NCBI GenBank assembly: GCA_000155695.1
Contig: DS990592.1
Span: forward strand, 4,682,961 to 4,746,960
Direction: 5' to 3'
DNA from: Verrucomicrobiia bacterium DG1235
Lineage (GTDB): Bacteria; Verrucomicrobiota; Verrucomicrobiia; Opitutales; Opitutaceae
Length of the DNA stretch: 64,000 nt
In this document: piece by piece, positions 43,133-52,034 of the stretch
How positions within the stretch are numbered: position 1 is the first letter of the stretch
How the letters are laid out: each line of letters opens with the position of its first letter
Translations under genes and position numbers: made by a program
Notes under the pieces: model-generated
What the model was told of the DNA's origin: nothing
The model's input: only the letters and a program-made list of their open reading frames with translations
The model's database searches: none

Positions 43133-43594
43133 TCAGGAACCTCTTTTGCCGGGGTCAAGTCGAAGTCTTATTGAGGCTAACTGTTGACCCCCACTTTCGA
43201 TGATCCTCACTGGAAGGATGACTCTGACGGCGACTGGATTTCCGTGAGAATCGAGTGCGGGTTGAAATTTCCAGATTTTGATCGAACCACGAAGCATACA
43301 TGCTAGATCTGCTTCTTTGGGGTCGAGAGCGAAGAGAGGTGTGACCGAGTCTACTCCTCTAGGACGACCGTTTTTGTCTATCCGGAATTTCATTTCGATT
43401 GTCACTCCAATAAGGTCATCTCCTACTTTACCAAGGTGTGTGATGCTTGGTTTGGGCAGGGTTTGGATGGTTCTAGATTCGATGCGCGGCAGCTCGTATG
43501 TCTTTTCGACTTCGAAGGCTTCATTGGCTGAAAGTACGGGTAATGCGAAGATAGTGCTTGCTGTGATCAAAGTCAGGATGTGGTTGATATTCAT
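43133..43594 (-). CDS. Small periplasmic TonB C-terminal-domain protein
   Basis: The ATG at 43594 was chosen over an upstream in-frame start because a strong AAAGGAGA ribosome site lies 7 bases before it and a signal peptide follows (MNINHILTLITASTIFALPVLSA). The mature part of the 153-residue product has the TonB C-terminal pattern VTIEMKFRIDKNGRPRGVD...WKFQPALDSHGNPVAVRVILPVRI. There is no membrane anchor or Pro-rich spacer as in TonB itself, so it may be a TonB-domain adaptor rather than the energy transducer. The same kind of domain is fused to a sigma factor at 48442. Confidence 0.78.
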   Translation of the reverse strand: MNINHILTLITASTIFALPVLSANEAFEVEKTYELPRIESRTIQTLPKPSITHLGKVGDDLIGVTIEMKFRIDKNGRPRGVDSVTPLFALDPKEADLACMLRGSIKIWKFQPALDSHGNPVAVRVILPVRIIESGGQQLASIRLRLDPGKRGS

Positions 43595-43805
43595 CTTAGT
43601 TTCTCCTTTTTTCGTTATTCTATTTGGATTGGGGTCCATTGTGGAGAACGCTATTTTTACCTATTCACCGCCATTTGATTAGTGGGTTTTGGAAAAGTGG
43701 GTATCCGGAGCGTATTGGTGGTTGGATGGTAATATGGATTAGTTGAGCTTGTGTAAGGGGATTGGCGTGGACGCGGGCTGACGCTTCGCGCTACGGTTCG
43801 GGCTT

Positions 43806-46800
43806 ATGTGGAAGTTTTGGATCGATACGGGGGGGACGTTTACGGATTGTTTGGCGGAGGGGCCGGATGGGGTGGTTTCGCGGGTGAAGACGTTGTCTTC
43901 GTCGGCTTTGCGAGGGAGTGTTGTGGAGGTGATCGATCCGCGACGGGTGCGGGTGGATTTGGCGTATCCAGTTTGTGATGACTTTTATCGGGGTTATGGG
44001 TTTTCCTCCTTGGCCAAGGCTTTGGCGGACAAGCGGGTGCTGGGTGCTGGGTTGAGATTGGGCCATGAGCTAAAGGTTGTGGGCTGGGATGTTGAGGCGG
44101 GGGTGCTGGAAGTGGATGAGGATTTGGGGGAGTTGGGAGTGGGAGCATTGTGCGAGTTGCAGTCGCCGGAGGAGCCGCCGGTCTTGGCGGCGCGGATTTT
44201 GACGGGGAAACGTTTAGACGAGGCGTTGCCGGAATTAGAGATGCGGTTGGCGACGACGCGGGGGACGAATGCTTTGCTTGAGCGCAAGGGTGCTAAGCTG
44301 GCGTTTCTGGTGACGGAGGGATTTAGGGATTTGTTGCGAATTGGGGATCAGCGTCGGCCGGATCTGTTTGAGCTGGGTATTCAGAAGTTGGATCCGCTGC
44401 ATGAGCGGGTCTATGAGGTGGGGGGACGTTTGGATGCGGAGGGACGGGTGATCGTGGCTTTGGATGAAGCTGGGGTGCGGGCGTTTGCTCAGGCGGCTTT
44501 GGCGGAGGGAGTGGAGGCGTTTGCGGTGGCGTTGCTGCATGGATACCGGAATCCGGAACAGGAGCTGCGGGTGGCGGAGATATTACGGGAGGAGGGGGCG
44601 GCGTACGTGTCGGTTTCGAGCGAGCTGGCGGCGTTTGCGAAGCTGTTGCCGCGAGCGGAGACGACGGTGGTAGATGGGTACCTGGCGCCGATCATGGATG
44701 CGTATTTGGATGCGGTGGAGGGGGTGATCGGGAAGGGTGGAATTGGCCACGAAGAGGCACAAAAGGTCACAAAGAAGAGGGAGAGATCTGCGAAACTGAG
44801 GGTGATGACAAGTGCTGGGGGCTTGGTGAGTCGGGGGCAGTATCGGGCGAAGGATAGTCTTTTGAGTGGTCCGGCGGGGGGCGTGGTGGGGGCTTCGCGG
44901 TCGGGGTTGAAGGCGGGCTTTGGGCGGACGATCGCGTTTGATATGGGGGGGACGAGTACGGATGTGTCGCGCTTCGATGGGCAGTTGGACTATCGATTCG
45001 AGCAGCGGATCGGGGCGGCTCGTGTATTTGCTCCTTCCTTACGGATTGAGACGGTGGCGGCGGGCGGGGGCTCGATTTGCTGGTTCGATGGAACGGCGTT
45101 GCGGGTGGGGCCGGAGAGTGCGAGCGCGAATCCGGGGCCGGCGTGTTATGGGGCGGGTGGTCCGCTGGCGGTGACGGATGTGAATTTGTTGTTGGGGCGG
45201 CTGGATGCATCGAAGTTTGGCATTCCGGTTTTTGAGGAGGCGGCTCGTGAGCGATTGGCGGAGCTGCGGGCGGAGGTTGCGGCGGCGACGGGTGAGGCGT
45301 TGGGCGAGCGGGACATTTTGGAAGGGTTTTTGGCGATTGCGAATGAGACGATGGCGGAGGCGATTCGCAAGATTTCAACGGGGGAGGGCTACGATACGGC
45401 GGAGTATGCCTTGGTGGCCTTTGGCGGGGCGGGCGGTTTGCATGCGTGCGCGGTGGCGGGTATTTTGGGGATGGATACGATTGTGTTTCCGGCGGATGCG
45501 GGCTTGTTGAGCGCGTATGGGCTGCGGTATGCACAGATGGAGCAGTTTGCGGGGCGGCAGGTGTTGCGGGGACTGGGAAGCTGCGAAGGGGAGTTGGAGA
45601 GTTGGGTGGAGAATTTGAAGGAGGAGGCTTTGGGGAAGCTGGCTTTGGATGGAGTGGGGGTAGATGAAGTGGAGCTGATGCCGGCGCGGTATGAGTTGCG
45701 GTTTCGGGGGCAGGAGTCGGTGGTGGTTTTGGAGGGGGGAAATGTAGGGGAATTGCGGGTACGCTTCGAGGAGGCGTATGCGGAGCAGTTTGGGTTTTTG
45801 CCGGAGGGGCTGGAGGTGGAGTTGGTGGCGATTCGGGTGGCGGCTCGGAGTGGGGTGGCGGCTGTTGAGGTAGAGAGGTTTGGTGGGGATGATGGGGTCT
45901 GGACCAAACAGACTTCGCTCTATGAGCTACGACTGCCAGGGCCCCAACCCTGCGGGGGATTTTTGGATAGGGGAGATTTAGTGGCGGGGGAGCGGTTAGT
46001 GGGGCCGTTAGTGGTGCAGGATGCGTTTAGTACGGTTTTTGTGGATACGGGCTGGGAGGCTGTGGTGGGGGCCTTGGGGACTTTGCGTTTGGAGCGGGTT
46101 GAGGTGGTGAAGGGCGCTGGGACGGCTTCAGGGGTGGTGGAATTGGAGTTGTTTACGAATCGGTTTTTGTCGGTGGTGGAGGAGATGGGCGCTTTGCTGG
46201 AGCGTGCGGCGTTTTCGACGAACGTGAAGGATAGGAAGGATTTTTCGTGCGCCTTGCTGGATAGGAACGGGTTTTTGGTAGCGAATGCTCCGCATATTCC
46301 GGTGCATTTGGGGGCCTTGGGCGTTTGTTTACGCACGGTTTTGGAGTCGCTGGATTTACAGGCGGGCGATGTGGTGGTGACGAATCATCCGGGCTTTGGG
46401 GGATCGCATTTGCCAGACGTCACTTTATTGGCTCCCGTGTATTCAGAGGGTGGTGACGTTCTTCTGGGTTATGTGGCGAATCGGGCTCATCATGCGGAGA
46501 TCGGGGGAATATCACCGGGCAGTATGCCGCCGAATGCGCGGAATTTGGCGGAGGAGGGCGTGGTGATTGCTCCGATCAAGTTAGTGGCGGGCGGAATGGC
46601 GGATTGGGAGCCGTTGTTGGATTTGTTGAGCAGTGGGGACTGGCCGAGTCGGTCGGTGGAGGAGAATGTGGCGGATTTGTCGGCGCAGTTGGCTTCGGTG
46701 AGGAAGGGGCAGGCGGCGCTGCGGGAATTGGCGGTGAAGGAGGGGGCGGAGCGGGTGGCCTATTTTATGGGGGCTTTGAAGGAGCGAGCAGCGGTGGCGC

Positions 46801-47681
46801 TGCGTAGGGCTTTGGGGGATGAGGTTGAGGTTAGGCGTGGGGCGGCGCACACGCCCTACCTGGAGAGGTTGGATTGCGGGGCGGAGGTGCGGGTACGGGT
46901 GTCGCGTTTGGAGAGTGGGAAGTGGTTGGTGGATTTTGAGGGCTCGGCGGATGTGCAGGCGGATAACTATAATGCGACTCCGGCGATTGTGACGAGCGCG
47001 GTGATTTATGTGCTGCGTTTGTTGGCGGCGGTGGATGTGCCTCTAAATGAGGGGTTCTTGGATGTTGTGGATATTCGGATACCGGAGGGAATGTTGAATC
47101 CGGTGTTTGACTTGGATGCGGAGAAGTGCCCGGCGGTGGTGGCGGGGAATGTGGAGGTGAGCCAGTTGGTGGTCTCTGTACTTCTGAAGGCTTTCGGTTT
47201 GGCGGCTTGCAGCCAGTCGACGATGAATAATCTGATCTTCGGGACGAAGGATTTTGGATACTATGAAACGATCGCTGGCGGAGAGGGTGCGACGGAGGTT
47301 CGCGATGGTGCAAGCGGGGTGCACACGCATATGACGAATACGGCGATGACGGATCCGGAGATCATGGAACTGCGCTATCCGGTGCGGGTGGAAGCGTTTG
47401 CCTTGAGAGCGGGTTCGGGTGGAGCGGGAAAGACGAATGGCGGAGATGGCATGGTGAAGCGTATCCGATTTTTGGATGCTGTGACTTTGTCGCTTTTGAC
47501 GCAGCGTCGGGTGGAAGCTCCGTTTGGGGTGTTGGGTGGTGAAGCTGGAGCTTGTGGTCAGCAGGTTTTAAAGGGGGATGACGGGAGTGAGAAGCGTTTG
47601 CCGGGTAACGGGAGTTGGGAGCTGGATGCGGGGACGGTGCTCGAGATTAGAACGCCTGGTGGTGGAGGTTGGGGAAGATGA
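43806..47681 (+). CDS. 5-oxoprolinase / hydantoinase A-B fusion
   Basis: This 1291-residue protein joins the HyuA-type ATP-binding half (about residues 1-700, DTGGTFTDCLAEGPDG at the start, RGTNALLERKGAKLAFLVTEGFRDLL, and DMGGTSTDVSRFDG near 378) to the HyuB-type half (about 775-1290, TNRFLSVVEEMGALLERAAFS, VTNHPGFGGSHLPDVTLL). Fused enzymes of this length typically open 5-oxoproline to glutamate with ATP. Part of residues 315-323 is encoded by a repeat-like tract. It overlaps no neighbour, but the next gene is convergent after 7 bp. Codon use favours GCG, GGG and GTG strongly compared with the flagellar genes. Confidence 0.9.
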   Translation: MWKFWIDTGGTFTDCLAEGPDGVVSRVKTLSSSALRGSVVEVIDPRRVRVDLAYPVCDDFYRGYGFSSLAKALADKRVLGAGLRLGHELKVVGWDVEAGVLEVDEDLGELGVGALCELQSPEEPPVLAARILTGKRLDEALPELEMRLATTRGTNALLERKGAKLAFLVTEGFRDLLRIGDQRRPDLFELGIQKLDPLHERVYEVGGRLDAEGRVIVALDEAGVRAFAQAALAEGVEAFAVALLHGYRNPEQELRVAEILREEGAAYVSVSSELAAFAKLLPRAETTVVDGYLAPIMDAYLDAVEGVIGKGGIGHEEAQKVTKKRERSAKLRVMTSAGGLVSRGQYRAKDSLLSGPAGGVVGASRSGLKAGFGRTIAFDMGGTSTDVSRFDGQLDYRFEQRIGAARVFAPSLRIETVAAGGGSICWFDGTALRVGPESASANPGPACYGAGGPLAVTDVNLLLGRLDASKFGIPVFEEAARERLAELRAEVAAATGEALGERDILEGFLAIANETMAEAIRKISTGEGYDTAEYALVAFGGAGGLHACAVAGILGMDTIVFPADAGLLSAYGLRYAQMEQFAGRQVLRGLGSCEGELESWVENLKEEALGKLALDGVGVDEVELMPARYELRFRGQESVVVLEGGNVGELRVRFEEAYAEQFGFLPEGLEVELVAIRVAARSGVAAVEVERFGGDDGVWTKQTSLYELRLPGPQPCGGFLDRGDLVAGERLVGPLVVQDAFSTVFVDTGWEAVVGALGTLRLERVEVVKGAGTASGVVELELFTNRFLSVVEEMGALLERAAFSTNVKDRKDFSCALLDRNGFLVANAPHIPVHLGALGVCLRTVLESLDLQAGDVVVTNHPGFGGSHLPDVTLLAPVYSEGGDVLLGYVANRAHHAEIGGISPGSMPPNARNLAEEGVVIAPIKLVAGGMADWEPLLDLLSSGDWPSRSVEENVADLSAQLASVRKGQAALRELAVKEGAERVAYFMGALKERAAVALRRALGDEVEVRRGAAHTPYLERLDCGAEVRVRVSRLESGKWLVDFEGSADVQADNYNATPAIVTSAVIYVLRLLAAVDVPLNEGFLDVVDIRIPEGMLNPVFDLDAEKCPAVVAGNVEVSQLVVSVLLKAFGLAACSQSTMNNLIFGTKDFGYYETIAGGEGATEVRDGASGVHTHMTNTAMTDPEIMELRYPVRVEAFALRAGSGGAGKTNGGDGMVKRIRFLDAVTLSLLTQRRVEAPFGVLGGEAGACGQQVLKGDDGSEKRLPGNGSWELDAGTVLEIRTPGGGGWGR
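44745..44779. repeat. Short interspersed CAC-AAG repeat inside the 5-oxoprolinase gene
   Basis: Three 10-bp-spaced units (CACGAAGAGG, CACAAAAGGT, CACAAAGAAG) occur in frame between YLDAVEGVIGKGGIG and RSAKLRVMTSAGG of the protein. Similar CCACGAAG-type tracts are widespread as intergenic repeats, and a CACGAAT version is seen in this window at 52862-52887. Confidence 0.5.
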
Positions 47682-47688
47682 GGTTATG

Positions 47689-48420
47689 TTAGTCTAGTTC
47701 TATGCCTAGGCTGTTGGCGTAGTTGAGTATGACAGCTGCGGGGATGGCTATTTTCCAGTCGCCGGATTTATCTTTGTTCAGCTCGAGCTTTACGAATTTT
47801 GGGGAATCGACGTTTGAGCTAAATTGTAGGCCGATGGTTGTATGGTCTTCGGAGTCTGTTAGTTGACTTATGATTTTCGCTTCCGAGAGGGGAATTTGAT
47901 CAATCGTATTCAGGGCGATGATACGATTGGGCGTATTGTATTGAGCTTGGATATCTGGTGGAAGGCGGTCGAATAGCTCTTGGGCGAGTATGGAACCGGT
48001 TTTGTCGAGCGCTAGGGAGTTTGCCATGGTGTCGAGGTCGCCGGAAGCTCCTGCCCAGAGTAGGGTTTCGATGCTGTGGTTTGGAGTTGTGTGGCTTTTG
48101 TTGCTCCATTGGTCGGGGGTGAGTCCGGGGCGTGCTAGGGTGGGTGAGTCGAGCTTTGGTTGGCGGTGTTGGCTGCGTTGGTTGAGGAGTTGCTCGCGGG
48201 CGTGGAGGCGTTGTTCGAGTTCGCTGATCTCTACGCGGAGGGACGCAATGGCAGCTTGGTCGACGCGGTCTTGCGACTCTGCGACATGCTTGGAGAGGTC
48301 GGGTTTGGCGACGATTGGTTTTTCGGCGGAAGGTTCGGCTTTTGGCTGAGGGTGGAAGAGGAAGAAGGCAGCGGTGGCGAGGGGCAGGATCCAAAGGAGT
48401 TTTGTGAAAGAAGGACGCAT
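47689..48420 (-). CDS. Uncharacterised envelope protein paired with the sigma/TonB fusion
   Basis: The 243-residue product has an N-terminal hydrophobic segment (about residues 7-22), a helical, probably coiled-coil stretch (about 50-85, RVEISELEQRLHAREQLLNQRSQ), and a C-terminal domain with alternating polar strands. No family is recognised. It lies 21 bp downstream of the sigma factor fusion on the same strand and is probably co-transcribed and co-regulated. An envelope sensing or regulatory partner is a guess from context. Confidence 0.65.
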   Translation of the reverse strand: MRPSFTKLLWILPLATAAFFLFHPQPKAEPSAEKPIVAKPDLSKHVAESQDRVDQAAIASLRVEISELEQRLHAREQLLNQRSQHRQPKLDSPTLARPGLTPDQWSNKSHTTPNHSIETLLWAGASGDLDTMANSLALDKTGSILAQELFDRLPPDIQAQYNTPNRIIALNTIDQIPLSEAKIISQLTDSEDHTTIGLQFSSNVDSPKFVKLELNKDKSGDWKIAIPAAVILNYANSLGIELD

Positions 48421-48441
48421 GTTTGGGGTGGCTTGAGCGGC

Positions 48442-49731
48442 TTAGAACCAGTCTTGGAAGTTGGGGCCTTCGTCGCTGGGCGTGAATTTGATGGGAAGCT
48501 TTACGCGACTGTTGACGGCGAGGCCTTGGATCGAGCCGGGGTCGAATTTCCATTCTTTGAGAGCTTCTAAGGCGCTCTCGGCGAAGTCGGGGTGAGTGGC
48601 TTTTAGAGTGGTGAATGATTGCGGGATTCCGTTTTTGTCCAAGACGATTTCCACGACCACGGATCCCGCGACTTTTGTTCCGTCATGGGAAGTTGGATAC
48701 TTAGGCGGCGTTCCCTTGAGGATACGAGGCTTGGTGTCGAGTTCGGCGAAGTTGTAGGTTTTTTCTCGGTTTACGGGAGCGTTGATTTTGCGGGCGATTT
48801 TCTCGTCAATCTTGGTGAGCATTTGGGTGAGAAGTTGAGCGTCACGGTCGAGCGCGGCGTAGGCCAGCTCGATGGGATCGGGAGAATGGGGAGCTTGCAC
48901 AGAGGCGAGGGCGGGCGGCTGTGTTATTGTTGGTTCTGCGAGCAGCGAGGAGGTTGCGGGGTCGGGCTGAGGAGCTGGGGTTGGCGTGGTGTTTAAGCCA
49001 ATGGCGACGATGGCGATGGTGGCGGCGACTGGCCAGCCTGCGGCGGCGATGATGCTTGAAGTGGCGGTGGCGATGGCGAGTTGGCTAGTTTGTGCGGCGA
49101 TGGCGAGGGCCAAAGAGTTGGGGGCGGCGGTCATCGCGTTCGCGGAAATCGCGGTGGCCAAGGCGGCGCTTGTGGAAGTGATGCCGCGTTTTGAAAGGGA
49201 GTGCTCCAGTTTTTGTAGGGCGCGTTGCACTTTCATGCGGGCGGTGTTTGGCGATGCTCCGATTTGCTTTCCGATGGTGTGGTAATCTTGTTGTTCGTAG
49301 TAGCGGAGGATGAGGGCGGTTTTGTCGGGGTCGGGCAGGGAGTCGACTGCTTCGTCGATGAAGGGTTTGACGTTTTCCCAAAGGAGATCGGTGGATGGCT
49401 CTGTTGTCATTTCGAGCAGGGCGTTGCTGGCTTTTTCGCGTTTTGCGCGTCGGGCCCGAGTTCTAACGGTTTTCGCGGCGGCGAAACGGGCGCTGGTGTA
49501 GAGCCACGCGGGAAGGTTTTGGTGGCGGGCGAGCTTGTTCGACTTCCGGGCGAGGTCTGCGAAGACTTGCTGGGATACGTCTTCGGCTAGATGGGTGTCT
49601 CCATTTAGAATGCGATGGGCGACTGAGTAGACGAGCTTGAGGTGGCGCTCGACGAGGGTGGTGAAGGCGGCTTGATCGGACTTTTGGGCGAAGTCTTTTA
49701 GGAGATCTTGGTCGGTGCGGGGGGCTTCCAT
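48442..49731 (-). CDS. ECF sigma factor fused through a membrane segment to a TonB-like domain
   Basis: Residues 1-180 of this 429-residue protein are a sigma-70 family ECF factor: region 2 near 20-90 (LVYSVAHRILNGDTHLAEDVSQQVF) and region 4 near 130-180 (HTIGKQIGASPNTARMKVQRALQKLE). An Ala-rich hydrophobic stretch (about 185-247, strongest at 226-246) follows, then a Pro-rich spacer, and at about 335-417 a TonB C-terminal-type domain (SVVVEIVLDKNGIPQSF...EWKFDPGS). The layout suggests a membrane-tethered sigma factor with a periplasmic domain. If the hydrophobic part makes two helices, the domain would remain inside. It lacks a separate anti-sigma gene next to it, apart from the uncharacterised gene downstream. 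Confidence 0.85.
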   Translation of the reverse strand: MEAPRTDQDLLKDFAQKSDQAAFTTLVERHLKLVYSVAHRILNGDTHLAEDVSQQVFADLARKSNKLARHQNLPAWLYTSARFAAAKTVRTRARRAKREKASNALLEMTTEPSTDLLWENVKPFIDEAVDSLPDPDKTALILRYYEQQDYHTIGKQIGASPNTARMKVQRALQKLEHSLSKRGITSTSAALATAISANAMTAAPNSLALAIAAQTSQLAIATATSSIIAAAGWPVAATIAIVAIGLNTTPTPAPQPDPATSSLLAEPTITQPPALASVQAPHSPDPIELAYAALDRDAQLLTQMLTKIDEKIARKINAPVNREKTYNFAELDTKPRILKGTPPKYPTSHDGTKVAGSVVVEIVLDKNGIPQSFTTLKATHPDFAESALEALKEWKFDPGSIQGLAVNSRVKLPIKFTPSDEGPNFQDWF

Positions 49732-49841
49732 TTTCGGTCTGGGGGCGCTTGGAAAATATTCAGTGGATAAAGGGAGACACCCGCGTAGCCGGGAATCGCA
49801 TGGAAATAGGTTAGTTTTTTTATGAGGTGGGTGTCGCTAAT

Positions 49842-49872
49842 AAAACAAGCCGCGAGAGTGACTCGCGGCTTG
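49842..49872 (-). terminator. Rho-independent terminator for minus-strand transcription
   Basis: A perfect 11-bp stem (49846-49856 with 49862-49872) around a 5-nt loop is followed on the minus strand by TTTTATTA. It ends transcription coming from the Tat-exported aminotransferase gene and the DoxX relic. Confidence 0.7.
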
Positions 49873-49923
49873 ATGGGGAATCGCGAGGCAGGGTCACGAT
49901 TCGTTTTGGTCTAGAATTTGTAG

Positions 49924-50004
49924 CTACTCGGCTTTCTTCTTCGATAGCGTTCGGTCAACGGAGAGGACTCCGCCGACGGAGACGATGGTGATTGAAGTTG
50001 TCAT
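49924..50004 (-). pseudogene. Relic of the 3' end of a DoxX-family gene
   Basis: A 26-codon frame here ends in SITIVSVGGVLSVDRTLSKKK, matching the C-terminus of the intact DoxX protein at 51471 (LITIISGGGALSVDRAVTKTK). At DNA level 38 of 46 bases align between 49947-49992 and 51488-51533. The rest of the gene is missing. It is either a decayed paralogue or the remainder of a duplication. Confidence 0.6.
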
Positions 50005-50051
50005 TAAAATTCGAATACTGCATAAGGAAACGTTTTTCTCGAGATGGTTTG

Positions 50052-51197
50052 TTAAGTTGAGGCTAGTAAGAGTTTCATGCCGGTTTGGAGGCGTTGCATT
50101 TGGGCTGGGCTTCCTAGGCTGATGCGAAGGTAGTTTTGGTTGTGGATGAACCGCGGACTGATCTTGACGTTGGTCGCCTTGAAAAGCGTGTCGGCGAGCA
50201 TCTTTGAATCTTGCTTAACTGGCATAAGGACGAAGGTCGTATGAGATGGGATGTAGCTTTGACCGATTGATTCGCAAAAGGCTGTGAAATCTTGGCGGAC
50301 TTTCGCTGTTTCTTGCACCACGTGGGCGAGCCATTTTTTGTCGGCGTAGGCGGCGCGTGCTCCTTCTATGGATACATGAGATGCTCCGCAGACAACTCCG
50401 TGCACGTATGCGGATTTCATTTTTTCGGCGAGCTCTGGAGTCGTGACAGCGTAGCCGACTCTCATGCCGCCGAGACCGTAGGCTTTCGAAAAGGTACGGC
50501 TCACGATTATGGGGAGTCCGTCGCGCACGAGTCCCATCATAGTAAGTGCATCCGCATCTCCGGCGAAATCGATATAGGCTTCGTCGACGAAGACGGGGCA
50601 TTTTTCGGAAGTCTCTTCGCAAAACGCTTTGAGGGCGGCGGTATCGAGCAGGGTGCCGGCTGGGTTCTCGGGATTGCAAACGTAGACGAGGCCGGTGTCG
50701 GGGCGGATGGCGCTCTGCAGTGCAGGAAGGTCGGGTGAGTGGGCATCGTTCCAGGGAATGCGGAACAGTTTAGCTCCGTTTGGTTCTGCCCATTGCATGA
50801 GGTCGTTGAAGGTCGGATCCGCGGCAACAATGGAGCCACCTTTGCCACCGAAGACGTAGGAGCCTGCCTTCAGGAAGTCTGAGGATCCCGCTCCGATGAG
50901 GACCTGGGAGGGAGCGACTCCTTCGTGTTTTGCGATCTCATCGCGCAGCTTTCGGTAGGGTACGGCTGGGTATTCATAAGCGTATGACACTGCTTCGACC
51001 ATAGCCGATCGGGCTTTTGGCGAAGGACCCCATTGGTTTTCGTTAATGCTCAAATTAATATACCCGTGCGAGCTGTCGCTAGGCGTCGCCGTTCCCAAGG
51101 GAGCGACGGTGGGCATGCCGCGCAAAGCGGAGGACATGCTGAGGCTGCCGCCAATGAGCGCGGCATTTTTAATCCATTCTCGGCGTTTCATAGACAT
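50052..51197 (-). CDS. Tat-exported PLP-dependent aminotransferase, HisC-like
   Basis: This is a class I/II aminotransferase of 381 residues that resembles histidinol-phosphate aminotransferases (YINLSINENQWGPSP, CNPENPAGTL, VDEAYIDF and PLP lysine K238 in SRTFSKAYGLGGMRVGY). Unusually, it begins with a twin-arginine signal (MKRREWIKNAALIGGSLS, residues 3-20), so the folded enzyme with bound PLP should be exported to the periplasm. A cytoplasmic role in histidine synthesis is therefore unlikely. The substrate is unknown. It is followed by a terminator region with a DoxX relic. Confidence 0.87.
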   Translation of the reverse strand: MSMKRREWIKNAALIGGSLSMSSALRGMPTVAPLGTATPSDSSHGYINLSINENQWGPSPKARSAMVEAVSYAYEYPAVPYRKLRDEIAKHEGVAPSQVLIGAGSSDFLKAGSYVFGGKGGSIVAADPTFNDLMQWAEPNGAKLFRIPWNDAHSPDLPALQSAIRPDTGLVYVCNPENPAGTLLDTAALKAFCEETSEKCPVFVDEAYIDFAGDADALTMMGLVRDGLPIIVSRTFSKAYGLGGMRVGYAVTTPELAEKMKSAYVHGVVCGASHVSIEGARAAYADKKWLAHVVQETAKVRQDFTAFCESIGQSYIPSHTTFVLMPVKQDSKMLADTLFKATNVKISPRFIHNQNYLRISLGSPAQMQRLQTGMKLLLAST

Positions 51198-51470
51198 CTT
51201 TTTATATGCCTCGCCGGAAGCATCAGAAGCGCCAGTTGTCGCTACAGAGGGAACGCGAAGGATAGTTGTTCAAAGTTGAGCAAGAACAGAGTGCGCCTTG
51301 GTGGTTCGGCGACTTTGGAGAGACGGTTGTTCGAGTTTAACAATGGATTCCTTGTTCGCTCGAATTCTTGCGCGGCGGCGATGCAAGCTTGATTAAAGGT
51401 GCTGGAAAGCGAGTGCTTTGCTTTCGCTTGTATCGCCGCCGTTTGTTGAAGAAGTGGATAGTGAATTCAG

Positions 51471-51926
51471 TTATTTGGTTTTTGTGACCGCGCGGTCGAC
51501 TGAGAGGGCTCCGCCGCCGGAGATGATGGTGATGAGGGCGAGGCCGATGGTGAGGAGGTGGTACTCGAAGCCTTCGCCTGCTTGGTTGCCGTACCAGTTC
51601 ATGAAGAAGCCGTTGGCGGTGTGTCCCATGAACATTGCAACTGTCATGGTAATTCCGATACCGAAGGCGGCGACGCGGCTGAGGGCTCCGGCGAAGAGGG
51701 CGACGGCTCCGATGGATTCGGCGATGATGGCGAGGGCGGCGAAGAGTGCGGGGATGCCCATGTTTTCGGTGAAGAAGCCCATGGTGCCGCTAAAGCCGTA
51801 GCCGCCGAACCAGCCGAGGAGCTTTTGGGCTCCGTGCGGGAAGATGACGATGGCCAGGGTCAGGCGGGCGATGAGGGGAGCGACATTGTTGTTGGTCGCG
51901 AGGATGGTTTTGATGATCGTATTCAT
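51471..51926 (-). CDS. DoxX family membrane protein
   Basis: The 151-residue product has four membrane helices and the DoxX family layout (ARLTLAIVIFPHGAQKLLGWFGGYGFSGTMGFF near the N-terminus, then GALSRVAAFGIGITMTVAMF). DoxX-like proteins are associated with redox stress and quinone or sulfur metabolism in various bacteria, but function is mostly unsettled. It lies downstream of a pirin gene on the same strand, divergent from a LysR regulator. Confidence 0.87.
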   Translation of the reverse strand: MNTIIKTILATNNNVAPLIARLTLAIVIFPHGAQKLLGWFGGYGFSGTMGFFTENMGIPALFAALAIIAESIGAVALFAGALSRVAAFGIGITMTVAMFMGHTANGFFMNWYGNQAGEGFEYHLLTIGLALITIISGGGALSVDRAVTKTK

Positions 51927-52034
51927 AATTTGGTGATTGTTGACGATTGTCAGGTCGGCTTTGCCGAATAGGTGTCCTTCGGACGTTAGGTTTTGAATTT
52001 ATGTAGCTGGCTTTGGATTGGTTTAGATAGTGCT

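Noticed and set aside
44767..45534. 255-codon minus-strand ORF opposite the 5-oxoprolinase
   Set aside because: Pro/Ser/His-rich shadow frame caused by the biased GC3 of the plus-strand gene.
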